NCBI RefSeq assembly: GCF_947179165.1
Contig: NC_077237.1
Span: 87,024,341 to 87,088,340, forward strand
DNA: 64,000 nt
From: Solanum dulcamara
Lineage: Eukaryota > Streptophyta > Magnoliopsida > Solanales > Solanaceae
Direction: 5' to 3'
Shown piece after piece: positions 1 to 13,500 of this stretch (position 1 is the stretch's first letter; each line of letters begins with the position of its first letter). A program made the translations under genes and the position numbers. Under the pieces are notes generated by a model. That model saw only the letters and a list, made by a program, of their open reading frames with translations, had not been told where the DNA came from and did no database searches.

Positions 1-1084
1 AATTATGTATGGTGATTTTTAAAAATAATTATCTCAAATTATTTAATATTTTTAAAATTTAAGATAAAATTAATTATTTTTTGATCATTTTATTTTTAAT
101 AATAATTGTTCAAGAAAATTCTAATACAATTTATATAAATAAGTCAAATCTATTTAAACACAAACTATGCATGCTTCACTCCAAGATTGATAGCACACAA
201 ACCAAAAATAAAAACATTTGATGAATATAATATAATTTGTCGATTCTTTTGATTCAATCAATTTTCTTTTGATTTTTTTTATTAAAATCAAATCAAATAT
301 TATCAATTTTTAAAATTTTAAAACCAAACACCCACAAAATATGGATTTGATTCTCTTTTTTCGTTTGATCTGTTTTTACACAAATCATGAATTTCCCTAT
401 ATCCATAATTTAATAAATAGAGTTACTTGATATTTATGCATGCACATTAACTGATTTGAACATCATAATTATAATTTTTATTATCATTAAATTGGATCAC
501 ATCACAATAAATATGTGCATACAAGCAGTGGCGGACCCAACATGTATCCGAACTTCCTTCGGCAAAAAATTATACTATTTATACATAATTAAAATATTTT
601 TTTATGTATAAATAGTAGATATCGAACCTTCTTTGGCTAGTTCGTGTGTGTACTTTTTTCGATTTTGAATCCCCTTATTAAAAATTCTGATTTCGCCACT
701 GCATACAAGCTGATCCAAACATCACAGTTATGAGAATCTTAGTGGCTCAATTGATTGGTTACCTAAACTTTCACATTAAGAATTTGATTATTTCACTTTA
801 TAATTCCTTCCCCTATCCCCTACATAATTTTTTTTTGAAAAAAAAATACCATAATTATAAATTTCTTCATATCAAAGCAAATATGTACACAGAAGCAGAT
901 CCGAACATGATAATAATTTTTTATTATTAAAGTAGATCACCTCACAACAAATATCATAGTTCACTGTCAGTCCCCATAAGGTTTTATGCCAAGTGGAAAC
1001 AGCTAATAACCATCAAAACACTTCAAACTCCATCCCAAAACAATCCTTTTCCCCTTTTCTTGATTCTTGATCTCCAAAAACAAA
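1..1084. other. Upstream region of KAB1
   Basis: AT-rich intergenic sequence with no supported gene. It contains one clear hAT-type MITE (526-701, listed separately). The short open frame at 730-930 is low-complexity and has no recognisable protein features. About 130 bp before the KAB1 ATG the sequence becomes C/A-rich and less AT-rich, as expected for a plant 5' leader. I could not settle on a TATA box. Confidence 0.6.
526..701. mobile_element. hAT-type MITE with 8-bp target-site duplication
   Basis: A 176 bp element. Its left end reads CAGTGGCGGA and its right end ...CGCCACTG, which are inverted copies of each other. It is flanked on both sides by the same 8 bp, CATACAAG (518-525 and 702-709). 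An 8 bp duplication and CAGTGGCG-type ends are typical of non-autonomous hAT elements, which are common near Solanaceae genes. No coding capacity. Confidence 0.88.
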
Positions 1085-4000
1085 ATGCAAATGCAATACA
1101 AGAATTTAGGCAGATCAGGCCTAAAAGTATCCCAGCTCTCCTATGGAGCATGGGTTACCTTTGGAAATCAACTTGATGTCAAAGAAGCAAAAACCCTCTT
1201 ACAATGTTGTCGTGACCATGGTGTCAATTTCTTTGATAATGCTGAGGTTTATGCCAATGGAAGAGCAGAAGAAATCATGGGTCAAGCGATTCGTGAACTT
1301 GGGTGGAAAAGATCAGACATTGTTGTGTCTACAAAGATTTTCTGGGGTGGTTCTGGTCCTAATGATAAAGGGCTTTCAAGAAAACATATAATTGAAGGAA
1401 CAAAAGCTTCATTGAAGAGACTTGATATGGATTATGTAGATCTGATCTATTGTCATAGGCCTGATACAAGTACACCTATTGAAGAAACTGTTAGGGCTAT
1501 GAATTATGTGATTGATAAAGGGTGGGCTTTTTATTGGGGTACTAGTGAATGGTCAGCTCAGCAGATCACTGAAGCATGGGGGGTTGCTCAAAGATTGGAT
1601 CTTGTTGGTCCTATTGTTGAGCAGCCTGAGTACAACTTGTTGTCTAGGCATAAGGTACTTTTTTGTACTCTGGTTCTTGGATTTAGATTGTTTCTACTTT
1701 ATATTATGGTTTATTTTTGTTTATTTTGTTAGTATGACGATGATATGAAATGAGGTTAAAATGAAGAAATGAGATTCATACGGCTGATCTCAACTTGTTG
1801 GGGGCTGAGGCATAGTTGTTGCTGTTGTGTTATGTTTTTTTTTTTTTTTAGTATGATGATGGTATTAAATTAGCTTAAATGAAGGGATGGATTCATACCC
1901 CATCTTGTTTGGGGCAGAGGTATAATTGTTGTTGTTTTTAGTATCATGATGATATGAAATGAGTTTAAATGAAGAGATGGGATTCATATCGCCAACCCCA
2001 ACTCGTTTGGAGCTGAGGCATAATTGTTGTTGTTGTTGTATTATGGTTTGTTGTTACTTTTAGTATGATGATGATATGAAATGAGCTTAAATGGAAAAAT
2101 GGGATTCATACAGCCGACCCCAACTTGTTTTGGGCTGAGGCATAATTGTTGTTGTTGTTGTGTTGTGTTCTTTTTAAGAGTATGATGATGACATGAAATG
2201 AGCTTAGATGAAGAGATGGGATTCATACCGCCAACCTACTTGTTTGGTGCTGAGGCATAGTTGTTGTATTACGATTTGTTGTTGTTTGTAATTTTTTAGT
2301 ATTGATGATGATATGAAATATGAAGAGATGGGATTCATACCATTGACCCCACCTTGTTTGGGACTGAGGCATACTTGTTATATTATGGTTTGTTGTTGTT
2401 TATCTTTTTAGTATTGATGATGATATGAAATGAGTTTCAATGAAGAAGCAGGATTCATATAGCCGATCCCAACTTATTTGGGACTGACTTTTGAGGCATA
2501 GTTGTTGTAGTATGGTTTGTTGTTGTTTATTTTTTTAGTATTGATGATTATATGAAATGAGGTTAAAATGAAGAAATGGGATTTGTACAACCGACCCCAA
2601 CTTGTTTGGTACTGAGGCATAGTTGTTGTATTATGGTTTGTTGTTGTTTATTTTTTTTAGTGTCGACCATGATATGAAATGAGCTTAAATGAAGAAGTGA
2701 GATTCATATAACCGATCCCAACTTGTTTGGGACTAAGATATAGTTGTTGTATTATGGTTTGTTGTTGACTTGTAATGTATTTCTTGCACAAATTCCTATT
2801 GGGATAAAGAGATAGAATTATTGGTTGCCTGGTTGTTTATGAAATGATGCAGAGGTGCAACCTTAGTTGAATGGTTAAATTCTGAAGCGGATCCAAAGTT
2901 TAAAATTGATGGGTTCAACCTATCAGTTCTTTTCAGCATGACTTTATTATATGTATACTCTTAAATGTTTATTTTGAATCGAAAGTAATAGGCTCAGCTG
3001 CTCAGTTGGATCACAGCCCACCCTAAATTTGCCTCTGATTACTCCCTTCTCACCTTCTAGGGATTTAGATAGTTTCTATTATATATTAAGATTTGTTGTT
3101 GACTGTTAATAAAAGAAAGAAAGAATCTTGGTTGTTTATGAAATGATGCAGGTATGCAACCTTAGTTGAATGGTTATGAATTGTTTATCCTTTATAGAAA
3201 TTCATCTCCTTCTTCAAATGAATTCGCTCCATGGAGTTTTCTTAGAGATTGCATCTCACATCAGTGAGAGATTTTGAGACCCTGTAGGTTTAGAGAATCT
3301 CAATTTTATCTTTATAGATAAATTATTGAGTATTGGAATGGAACATGGCCAATAGAGCAGAATGGATATAGGAAATTCTAGTTTGGGTCCTGGGATTTAG
3401 ACATAGGTGTTACTGCTCTAAATAAATTTGCGTAGACTTATGACTGAAACATTGCATTCTGCCGTATGAAATCTTAAAATGATCTCTACAAGTAGGTCAC
3501 ATCTTAACTGCTTCATATGTTGCGTCTAAAAATTGTGCAGTGTTTCCTTTTTCTTGTTATCGCATGATAAAGGTGCACTCTACTTTTTATTTTTGTGGGA
3601 AGGACCTGCCTCTCCTTTTTCCTTGGCATGTGAATGATTTATTGGGTATAGGTGGTCATGTAATGGCATCTGTGTGAATCTCCACATAAAGGAATTTTAG
3701 TTCCACTTCATGTTTCTTGTTGTAGTCAACCCTTTGAATTACATGCTTGTTGATAAATGTAAAAACAATTTGTCAACAGTTCCCAATATAGTAGCATTGT
3801 GCTGGTTTGAGAACCGAAGCTTGACCAGATACCCTAGTTGAGCAAATGCCGTGACAGTAGCTTTTGTCTTCTTAATATGGTTAGTATGGATCCTTAATTC
3901 TAAGAGTAGTGATATATTCAGATGTTCCGTGACAGTAGCTTTTGTTTTCTTAATATGGTTAGTATGGATCCCTTAATTCTAAGACTCGTGAAATATTCAG

Positions 4001-6857
4001 ATGTTCAATTAAACTAGATAGAAGATTAATCTTTCATTTCATATAACTTGCTGAATGAATGTACAGGCTAGATCCGGTACATATTAGAAATCAATGTCAA
4101 ATAGCCAGACAAATGAAGTGGAAAAAATGGAGGGAGTGGGTTGATGGCGATAATGTGTTGACAGGGTGTTTGATGTAAAACAAGAAATATTTCCTGACAT
4201 CCTCTAGCTTTCTCTACGGTTAAACCTTTCAGTGCAAAACTGCGTTCATTTACAGCTGCACGTACTATGTACTGTTGTGACAGCTTCAGTGGAGAATTTT
4301 TAGGGTGTTGCAAGTCTAGTATTGCTATTTGTATGTGGCCAAAATCCATCGCCTTTCATCAAACATGTTGTTAACTATAGAAATTTCTGTGGATGTGTTC
4401 TCTGACTCTGAGTATAGTGTAGGACAGTAGGAGGTCCAATGTTGTCCATTGTGTCTTCGTCCTCAGGATTCATTATCGATTCAGGCTGTTTTCGTTGAGT
4501 GATTCAACATAGCTGGCTGCTAGATATTGGCTGATTGCACTTTTTTATGCTGACATGAATTCATTAACTGAACTTGTCAAATTTTATTGCATTTGGCCTC
4601 TGCTTGTAGCTCGAATGTTCTTTCCTACTTACTAACTAATTGCAATTTTGCAGTAGCTTTACAAAAATGTCATTGTCTATGTTTGCAACTTGTCATGTGT
4701 CTTTTCTCTAACAATACATGGACTTCACTGAATGGATGCAGGTCGAATCTGAATACCTCCCTCTGTATAGCAACTATGGAATTGGTCTTACCACATGGAG
4801 TCCTCTCGCTTCAGGCGTTCTGACTGGAAAATATACCTCAGGGAACATTCCAGCAGACAGTCGATTTGCACTGGAAAATTACAAGGTAGAACCCTTTTGT
4901 TGATTATGTACTTTGCCGCTCCTATTGGCTTTTAAGTTAATGCTGTTCTTATATTTATTTGTGATCTTTGTTAATTTCTATTCTTATATTTATTTGTGAT
5001 CTTTGCTAATTTCTAGTTCACAGCTTCCTAATTTTTTAATTGGTAATGTTATAGCTTCCTAAATAATTATATGGCAAATTTCATTGACCAACTCATTGAG
5101 TAGTCAGCTGGTAAAAGTTCTCCAAATTTAAGATCATTCGGTGTTCTTTCAAGCAATTAGTTCTTGTGATTTTTAACCAGTATCTTCGTTCATTCAAAAA
5201 CGGATGGTTTATTTGTGCCAGAAGGAATTCTTCCCTTTCCTTGGACAAGCAGATAGTTCTTACTTCTTAATGTTTGTGAGCGGATTTCCTAGACCTGTTT
5301 CTTGATAATTCTAATCTAGAACATCAAAAGAAGTTTAGCAGTTTCTTATGTGCTACAACCTAGAACTATGAGACAAAAGTCAGCCTTTAGATAACAATAA
5401 ATGGAAGTGCTATTGACAAGTGGCTTCAGAATTCTTTTATTGTTCCTTATGATTTGTGTTCATATGGTAGAAAAGAATCAAGATTTTTTGAGTTGCTTCC
5501 AAGTTGAGGAACCAAAGGTCCAATAGTCGAAAGTGAAAAGCTTTCCATGTAAGTAAGATCAGATATATGTATGTCTAGGCATATCCAAACTTCATGTATT
5601 AATGTGTACGCATATGCATACTTTGTTATTTTGTAAACCTTTTCTTTGTCAATTGTCACACTATATTGAAGAAACTTGATTAGTAATCTTATGCATTGCA
5701 GAATCTCGCCAGCAGATCTTTGGTGGATGATGTGTTGAGGAAAGTAAATGGATTGAAACCAATTGCTGAGGAACTAGGTGTACCTCTGCCTCAACTGGCA
5801 ATTGCCTGGTGTGCTGCAAATCCTAATGTCTCATCCGTTATTACTGGTGCCAACAAAGAGTATCAGGTCTGTTGTTTTTTCCCTTATTCTTTTCATGAGC
5901 TTTCTCTTTCAGACGACAATTCCTTTCTTCAGTGTTTGCTCTCACTTCAATAATTGATATCAATCTCGATTGGTTGAAATTTTTGTTTTGTCTGTATTAT
6001 TTCTGTTTTTAAAGCATGCGTTCATGGAGTATTTATCGGCTACCATGTATTACATTTATATCGGTTTCCAACCAATAGTTTCTAATTCTTGCAAGTTTCT
6101 CTTTCTTTTTAGATAAACATGTTGGTTTTTTTATACCTTTCTAAGCCTACTTTTTTAGTTTCTCTCTGATTTCATTAACTGAATTCAGTCCTCACAACCA
6201 ATTCTCTTTACTTTCTAAATTAAGTTCTCATTTTGATTTATTTTTTTACTTTGAATCTCTTTTGATTTAACTTATTTCTATAGATATCTGCACAAAAAAA
6301 GAGATTGTAACGATCTTGTTTTTGCGTTGTTTTCTTCTAATGTTTTGATTGAACATAATCTTAACTTCTTGCATTTCATTTATATGACCATGTTCGACTA
6401 GACATGGAGTTTAAGAAAGAAATAACAGACTTTAGGCACATACCATAAGTACCCTTGGAATTTGTTGTCTTAAACATGACAAGACATTTCTATAACTATA
6501 AGATCATGCCATTAAGGGCAAATTACGGAACAATGTCTTTCTTTTTAGAAGAGACTTGAAAGGAAAGAGTGTCATATAAAATGAAATAGAACGAAATATT
6601 AGTCTATGTTGCTCGGACTCTCCAAAAATACCTCTACGTGTGTCAGATCCTCCAAAAGTGCAATGCATACGACGCAACATCATTTTTGAGGGTCCGAACA
6701 AATTTTACGTGGCTTATCTCATGTTTGATCTACATTAATGCAGATTCAAGAGAACATGAAAGCTATCAATGTGATTCCAATGTTAACACCTGCTGTGATG
6801 GAGAAGATTGAAGCTGTTGTTCAAAGCAAACCAAAGCGCCAAGATTCATATAGGTAG
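1085..6857 (+). CDS. KAB1: Voltage-gated K+ channel beta subunit (aldo-keto reductase), KAB1 type
   Basis: Exons 1085-1654, 4742-4885, 5702-5866 and 6744-6857 join in phase to a 330-residue protein, close to the 328 aa of Arabidopsis KAB1. All introns are GT-AG. The start is the ATG at 1085; a second in-frame ATG at 1091 (M-Q-Y-K-N-L-G) matches the usual family start even better. The chain is an AKR6-type TIM barrel: D51 and Y56 ([11 protein letters not shown]), K84 ([10 protein letters not shown]) and H124 (YCHRPD) form the catalytic tetrad. Animal Kv-beta proteins have Asn at the last position. Plant KAB proteins bind Shaker-type inward K+ channels as a cytosolic NADPH-dependent beta subunit; this role is family knowledge. 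Intron 1 (3.1 kb) carries a tandem array of retroelement tails and intron 3 a MITE. No damage to any exon is visible. Confidence 0.97.
1730..2770 (+). repeat. Tandem array of SINE/RTE-like 3' tails in KAB1 intron 1
   Basis: About nine head-to-tail units with starts near 1730, 1849, 1939, 2061, 2181, 2297, 2409, 2537 and 2658 (period about 90-128 bp). Each unit runs from a TAGTATGATGATGATATGAA-like start, through GGGATTCATAC...CCAACTTGTTTGGG, to a GTTGTTGTTG tract. That block resembles the 3' tail of plant RTE LINEs and their SINEs, which end in TTG repeats. Here only the tails are repeated, without heads. A 61-codon frame on the opposite strand (2226-2041) is a by-product. Confidence 0.8.
6600..6712. 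mobile_element. Small MITE in KAB1 intron 3
   Basis: The left end reads TGTTGCTCGGACTCTCCAAA. The right end is an imperfect inverted copy (TTTTTGAGGGTCCGAACAA). Two internal TCCAAAA motifs sit between them. This is the familiar Solanaceae fold-back element of about 110 bp. It lies 30-140 bp upstream of the last KAB1 exon. The exact target-site duplication was not resolved. Confidence 0.65.
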
Positions 6858-7544
6858 GCAAATTTGTGAGATCCATTAGTTGTTCCAAGAGCACTGTTAT
6901 TCAGACTGAGTTTTTATCTCATTATGTATTTGCATCCCCTTTTTCTCTTCATATGTGGAGACACTATGTGAGTTGTTTCTGAACCAAACCTTTATTGATG
7001 GTGAATTTTCTACTTTTCTTTAAGTGGATGATGATTTTATTGGCTTTTGAAGTTGCTTGTGAGTAATAACTTTTAACTATATTTTTCATATACTTTGGGG
7101 TCATTTGGTGTGATAGATATGGGGAGTTTCTTGTGGGATAAATTTTGAGTATCCTTTAATTCCTTGTTAGGTTAAAAAGTATAGGATAACTTATCTCAAG
7201 ATTAATTAGTATTAGGATAAGTTATTCCTATTTTTTGGTGGAACAGTAATATAGGGATAAAATAGGTAAAATGGCAAAAAAATCCTTTCAAATTTTTTTA
7301 TGATAATTCACATTATTTTTAATACCATGTATAATGACATTTAGAACCTTCATTACTCCTTATTTTTATGATAATTCTTCATATTTTTTCATTAAAAAAT
7401 TACACAATATAAATATAATTTTTATTTATTATTCGACTGATTCTTATATTTATTTATATTTTGTTTTTTTTTACTATAATTACATGGTTTTAATTATATA
7501 TTCTTTTAGTCACTTGAATGTTTATATTTTGTATATCAATTAAA
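6858..7544. other. KAB1 3' flank up to the satellite array
   Basis: 3' untranslated and intergenic sequence. From about 7095 to 7260 a stretch with repeated GGGATAA/TTATCC-type motifs looks like a Tourist-like MITE remnant (weak). The rest is AT-rich with no supported gene. The satellite begins only about 700 bp after the KAB1 stop codon. Confidence 0.5.
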
Positions 7545-10500
7545 ATGGTTCTGTAAAGATTTTGCAAAAAAAATCATTGAAAACAATATCACAAAAAATT
7601 CATGGGCTAATATATACGAAAAACTGAGAAAATCGTCTAATTCTTATTGAGTGATCCCTAAATGATAAGAAAGTGGCTTGGATCATGTCGAAACTACACA
7701 TAACCTTCCCCCAAGTGATTACGAAGGGTCTTTGTAATAAAAAAAATTGACTGAAATTCATATTACTAAAAAATTCACAGGCGAAGACACGAAAAACTAA
7801 GGATATCATCTAATTTCTATTAAGAGACCCCTAAATACTAAGAAAGTAGCATGGATCATGTCGAGTCTACACGTATTGTTCTCTCGGGTCGTTATGGATG
7901 GTCTTGTAAATGTTTTGCAAAAAAATTGATTGAATGTCATATCCCCAAAAAATTCATGGACTAACACAAATTAAAAACTGGGTGGCCCCTAAATGCAAAG
8001 AAAGTGGTGTAGATCTGTCGAGGCTACACGTACTATTCTCCTAGGTTGTTATGAAGGATTCTATAAAGGTTTTGCAAAAACAATAATCGAAAGTCATATC
8101 AAAAGAAAACTCACATACTAACACACAAAAAACTGAAAAAATCATCTAATTCCTGTTGAGTGACCCTAACTACTAAGAAAGTGACGTGGATAAAGCCGAA
8201 ACTACACATAATGTTCTCCTCAAGTCGTTATGGATGGTCCTGTAAAAGTTTTACAAATAAAATGACTGAAAATCATATCATGAAAAAATTCATGGGTTCA
8301 CACACAAAAAATTGAGAAAATTGTCTATTTCTTATTGAGTGACCCCTAAATGCTAAGAAAGTTGCATGGATCATGTCGAGACTAATTCTTGTTACATCGC
8401 CCCTAAAATGCTCTTAGATACCGTAGAAGCCACGTTGGGGCTCCAAGAGTCATTCTACGGGTCGTTACGGACTCTACGAAAAGAAAATCCAAGAAAATTC
8501 GATTCGAACCCGACACTTAAAAAAAATTATGGGCTAACACACACGAAAAACTGATAAAATTATCTAATTCCTGTTACGTCGCCCCTAAAATGCTCCTAAA
8601 GATCATAGAAGCTGCGTCTGGGTGACTGTAGTTGTTTTCTAGGTCGTTATGGACGCTACGAAAATAAAATTCAAGAAAATTCGACCTGGACCCTTGGCAC
8701 CTTAAAAAATTGTGGGCTAACACACACGAAAAAACTGACAAAATCATCTGATTCCTATTGCGTTTCCCCTATAATGCTCCTAAATGCCGTAAAAGCTGCG
8801 CCGGAGCTACTGAAGTCATTCCGCAGGTCTTTGTAGATGCTATGAAAAGAAAATCCAAAAAAATTCAACTTGGACCCTCGACAACTAAAGAATATGTGGG
8901 CTAACATACACGAAAAACATACAAAATCGCCTAATTACTTTTCATCGCCCCTAAAATGCTCCTAAACGTGTAGAAGTCGTACCGGGGCTACTAGAGTCCT
9001 TCCCCAGGTCGTTATGGATGCTAACAAAAGAAAATCCAAGAAAATTTGACTCGGAGCCCCGACACCTAAAAAATTCGTGAGCTAACATACACGAAAAATT
9101 GACAAAATCACTTAATTCCTGTTACATCGCCCTTAAAATGCTTCTAAACGCCGAAGAAGCCCTAAAAAATCCATGAGCTAACATACACGAAAAATTCGCC
9201 TAATTCCTGTTACATCGTTCCTAAAATGCTTCTAAACGCCGAAGAAGCCGCACCGGGGCTACTAGAGTTGTTCCCCAGGTCGTTACAGACGCTAGAAAAG
9301 AAAAATCCAAGAAAATTTGAACCTGACCCCTCGCACCTAAAAAATTCGTAGGCTAACAAACAAAAAACTGATAAAATCGCTCAATTTCTGTTGCGTCTCC
9401 CCTAGAATGCTCCTAAAGGCGTAGAAGACGCGTCGGGGCTACTGAAGTCATTCCCTAGGTCATTACAGACACTATGACAAGAAAATTCAAGAAAATTCGA
9501 CCCGAACCCCCGGTACCTTAAAAATCCGTGGGCTAACACACGAAAATTTGACAAAATCGCCTAATTTCTGTTGCATCACATCTAAAATTCTCCTAAACAC
9601 TGTAGAAGCCGCGTCGGGGCTACTTGAGTCGTTCTTCAGATCATTACGGATGCTACAAAATGAAAATCAAAGAAAATTCAACTCAAACTCCCGGCACTTA
9701 AAATATTCTTGGGGCTAACACACACGAAAAACAAACAAAATCTCCTGCCCATATAATGCTCCCAAACACCGTACAAGCCGCGCCAGGGCTACTGGAGTCA
9801 TTTTCCAGGTTGTTACGGATGCTAGAAAATAGAATACAAAAAATTCAACCCGAACCCCCGACACCTAAAAAAAACTGTGGGCTAACACATACGAAAAACA
9901 TACAAAATCGCATCATTCCTGTTGCATCATCTCTAACATGCTTGTAAACGTCGTAGAAGCTGCACCAAGGCTACTGGAGTTGTTCCTAAGGTCGTTACAG
10001 AAGCAACGAAAAGAAAATCCAAAAAAATTCGATCCAGACCCCGGCACTTAAAAAATCTGTGGTCTAACACCCATAAAAAATTGACAAAATTATCTAATTC
10101 CTGTTGCGTCGCCCCTAAAATGCTTTTGCACGCCGTAGAAGCCGCTTCGGAGTTACTGGTGTCGTTTTCCAGGTCGTTACGAACACTACAAAAAGAAAAA
10201 TCCAAGAAAATTCAAACCAGACCCCTTGCACCTAAAATATTTGTGGACTAACACACACAAAAAACTGACAAAATCGCCTATTCTTTTTGCGTCCCCCCTA
10301 AAATTCTCCTAAACGGACGCCAAGGCTATTTGAGTCGTTCTCCAGGTTGGTACAGATGCTATGAAAAGCAAGTCCAAGAAAATTCGGCCCAGACTCGCTG
10401 GACCTAAAAAATTCGTAGGCTAATACACAAAAAAGCTTCTAAACGCCGTAGAAGCTGCACTGGGGCTACTAGAGTTGTTTCTAAGGTCGTTACAGTAGCT

Positions 10501-13500
10501 ACGAAAAGAAAATACAAGAAAATTCGATCCGAACCACCAGCATCCAAAAAATCTATGGGCTAACATACACAAAAAACTGTCAAAATTGCCTAATTCCTGT
10601 TGCGTCGCCCCTAAAATGATCCTAAATGCCATAAACATCACGCTGGGGCTATTAGAGTTGTTCCCTAGGTCGTTACGGACTTTATGAAAAGAAAATCAAA
10701 GAAAATTTGACCCGAACCCCGATACCTAAAAAATCTGTAAGCTAACACACACGTAAAACTGTCAAAATCGCCTAATTCCTGTTGCCTCGCCCATAAAATG
10801 CTCCTAAATGCCGTAGAAGCCGCGCCAGGGCTACTGGAGTCGTTTCGAGGTCATTACGAAAAGAAAATCAAGGAGAATTCGATCGTATCCCTGGCATCGA
10901 ACAACTCTATAGGCTAACATACATGAAAAACTAACAAAATCGACAAATTCCTATTGTGTCACCCTTAAAATGCTCGTAAACGCCGTAGAATCCACGCTGG
11001 GGCTAGCAGAGTCATTCCTGAGGTTGTTATGGACGCTATGAAAAGAAAATCCAACACAATTCAACCCGGCTCCTAAAATATCCGTGGGCTAACACATACA
11101 AAAAACTAACAAAATTGCCTATTTCTTATTTTGTCGCCCTAAAATGCTCCTAAACACCATGAAAGTCGCGCTAAGGCTACTTGAGTTGTTCCCTAGGTTG
11201 TTACGGATGCTATGAAAAGAAAATTCGACTCGTACCCCCGTCACCTAAAAAATCTGTGGGCTAACAGATACGAAAAATTAACAAAATCGCCTAATTTCTA
11301 TTGCGTCGCCTCTATAATGCTCCTAAATGCCGGAGAAGTCATGTCGGGGCTACTAGAATCATTCAATAGGTCATTAAAGATGCTACAAAAAGAAAATCCC
11401 AGAAAATTCAATCGGACCCCCAGTACCTAAAAAATCTATGAGCTAACACACAAAAAACTGACAAAATCATCTAATTTCTGTTGCGTCGCCCTTAAAATGC
11501 TCCTAAACACCATAGAAGTCGCGTTGGGGCTACTTAAGTCATTTTCATGGTCATTACAGACATTACAAAACGGAAATCAAAGAAAATTTGACTTGGACCC
11601 CTGACACCTAAAAACTGATAAAATTGTCTAATTCCTGTTGCGTCACCCCTAAAATGCTCCTAGACACTATAGAAGCCGCACTGGGGCTATCAGAGTCAAT
11701 CCCATGTTGTTACAGATTCTACGAAGAAAATCCCAGAAAATTCAATCAAAACCCTAACACCTAAAAAATATGTGGTCTAACACACACGAAAAACATGCAA
11801 AATTGCTTAACTCCTATTGTATCACTCCTAAAATGCTCCTAAACATCGTAAAAGTTGCGCCACGATTATTGGAGTCATTGAAACTGTCATTACGAACGCT
11901 ACAAAAAGAAATTTTAAGAAAATTTGACCCAAAACCTCAACACTTAAGAAATCTTTGGGCAACCACACACAAAAAGCTGATAAAATCGACAAATTCCTGT
12001 TGGAATGCTCCTAAAATGCCCCTTAACACCGTAGAAGCCGCTCCAGGCTATTGGAGTCAATCCCCTAGTTGTTAGGGACTCTACAAAAGTAAAATCTAAG
12101 AAAATCTGACCCGAACCTCCGTCACTTAAAAAATTTGTGGGCGAACACACGAAAAACATACAAAATCTCTTTATTCCTGTTGCATCACCCCTAAAATGCT
12201 CCTAAACACCATAAAAGTCGCATCGGGGCAACCAAAGTCATTTCTCAAGTCCTTACGAACGCTACAAAAACAGAATCCAAGAAGATTTAACCTGGAACCC
12301 CGGCACCTAAAAAATTAGGGGCTAACACACACGAAAAACATGCAAAATCACATAAGTTTTGTTGTATCGCCTCTAAAATACTCATAAACACCGTAGAAGC
12401 CCCATCGGGACTACTAGAATCGTTCTCCAGGTTGTTACGGAGGCTACTAAAGAAGAATCCAAGAAAATTCGACCCATACCCTGACACCTAAAAAATCTGA
12501 GGGCTAACACAAATGAAAAGCTGGCAAAATTGCCTAATTTCTGTTGCGTCGCCCTAAAATGATCCTCAACGTCGTAGAAGCCGCACTGGGACTTTTGGAG
12601 ACGTTTTCTAGTTCGTTACGGATGCTACGAAAAGTAAATCAAAGAAAATTCCACCGGACCACCGACACCTAAGAAATCCATGGGCAAAGACACACGAAAA
12701 ACTAACAAAATCACCTTATTGCTGTTGCGTTGCTCCTAAAGTGCTTCTTAACATCGTAGAAGCCATGCCGCGACTACTGGAGTCGTTTCCTAGGTCCTTA
12801 TAGATTCTACGAAAAGAAAATCCAAAAAATTTTGACTCAGACCCCCGACAACTATAAAATCCGTAGGCTAACACACATAAAAAACTGACAAAATCACCTC
12901 ATTCTTGTTGGGTTGCTCCTAAAAAGCTTCTAAACACCATAGAAGCTACACCAGGGCTACTAGAGTTGTTTCTCGGGTCGTTACGAAAGTATGAAAAGAA
13001 AATTTGACCCGGCCACCCGCCACTCAAAAAATCTGTAGGCTAACGCACACGAAAAACATACAAAATTGCTTTATTTCTGTTGCATCTCCCCTAAAAGGCT
13101 CCTAAAATACCGTAGAAAATTCTATCTGGACATCCGGCACCTTAAAAATTCATGGGCAAATATACGAAAAACTAACAAAATTGCCTAATTACTATTGTCT
13201 CTCTGCTAAAATATTTCTAAACGCCGTAGAAAGCTGTGACGGGGCTATGGATTCGTTCCCCATATCTTTACGGACTCTAAGATAATAAAATCTAAGAAAA
13301 TTAAACCCGGACCCTCCGCACCTAAAAAATCTATAGACTAACACATATAAAAAACTGTTAAAATTGCCTAATTTTTATTGCGTCACCCTAAACTGTTCCT
13401 AAATGCTGTAAAAGTCACACCGGGGCTAATAGAGTCGTTCCCTAGGTCATGATAGATGCTACGAAAAAAATCCAAGAAAATTCAATGTAGACCCTCGGCA

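Noticed and set aside
730..930. 66-codon frame before KAB1
   Set aside because: AT-rich low-complexity translation, no motif, no promoter or splice context.
2041..2226. 61-codon antisense frame with poly-Gln
   Set aside because: The Gln run is the complement of the TTG tract of the tail repeat.
4068..4349. 93-codon antisense frame in KAB1 intron 1
   Set aside because: No recognisable domain; lies wholly within an intron of a well-supported gene.
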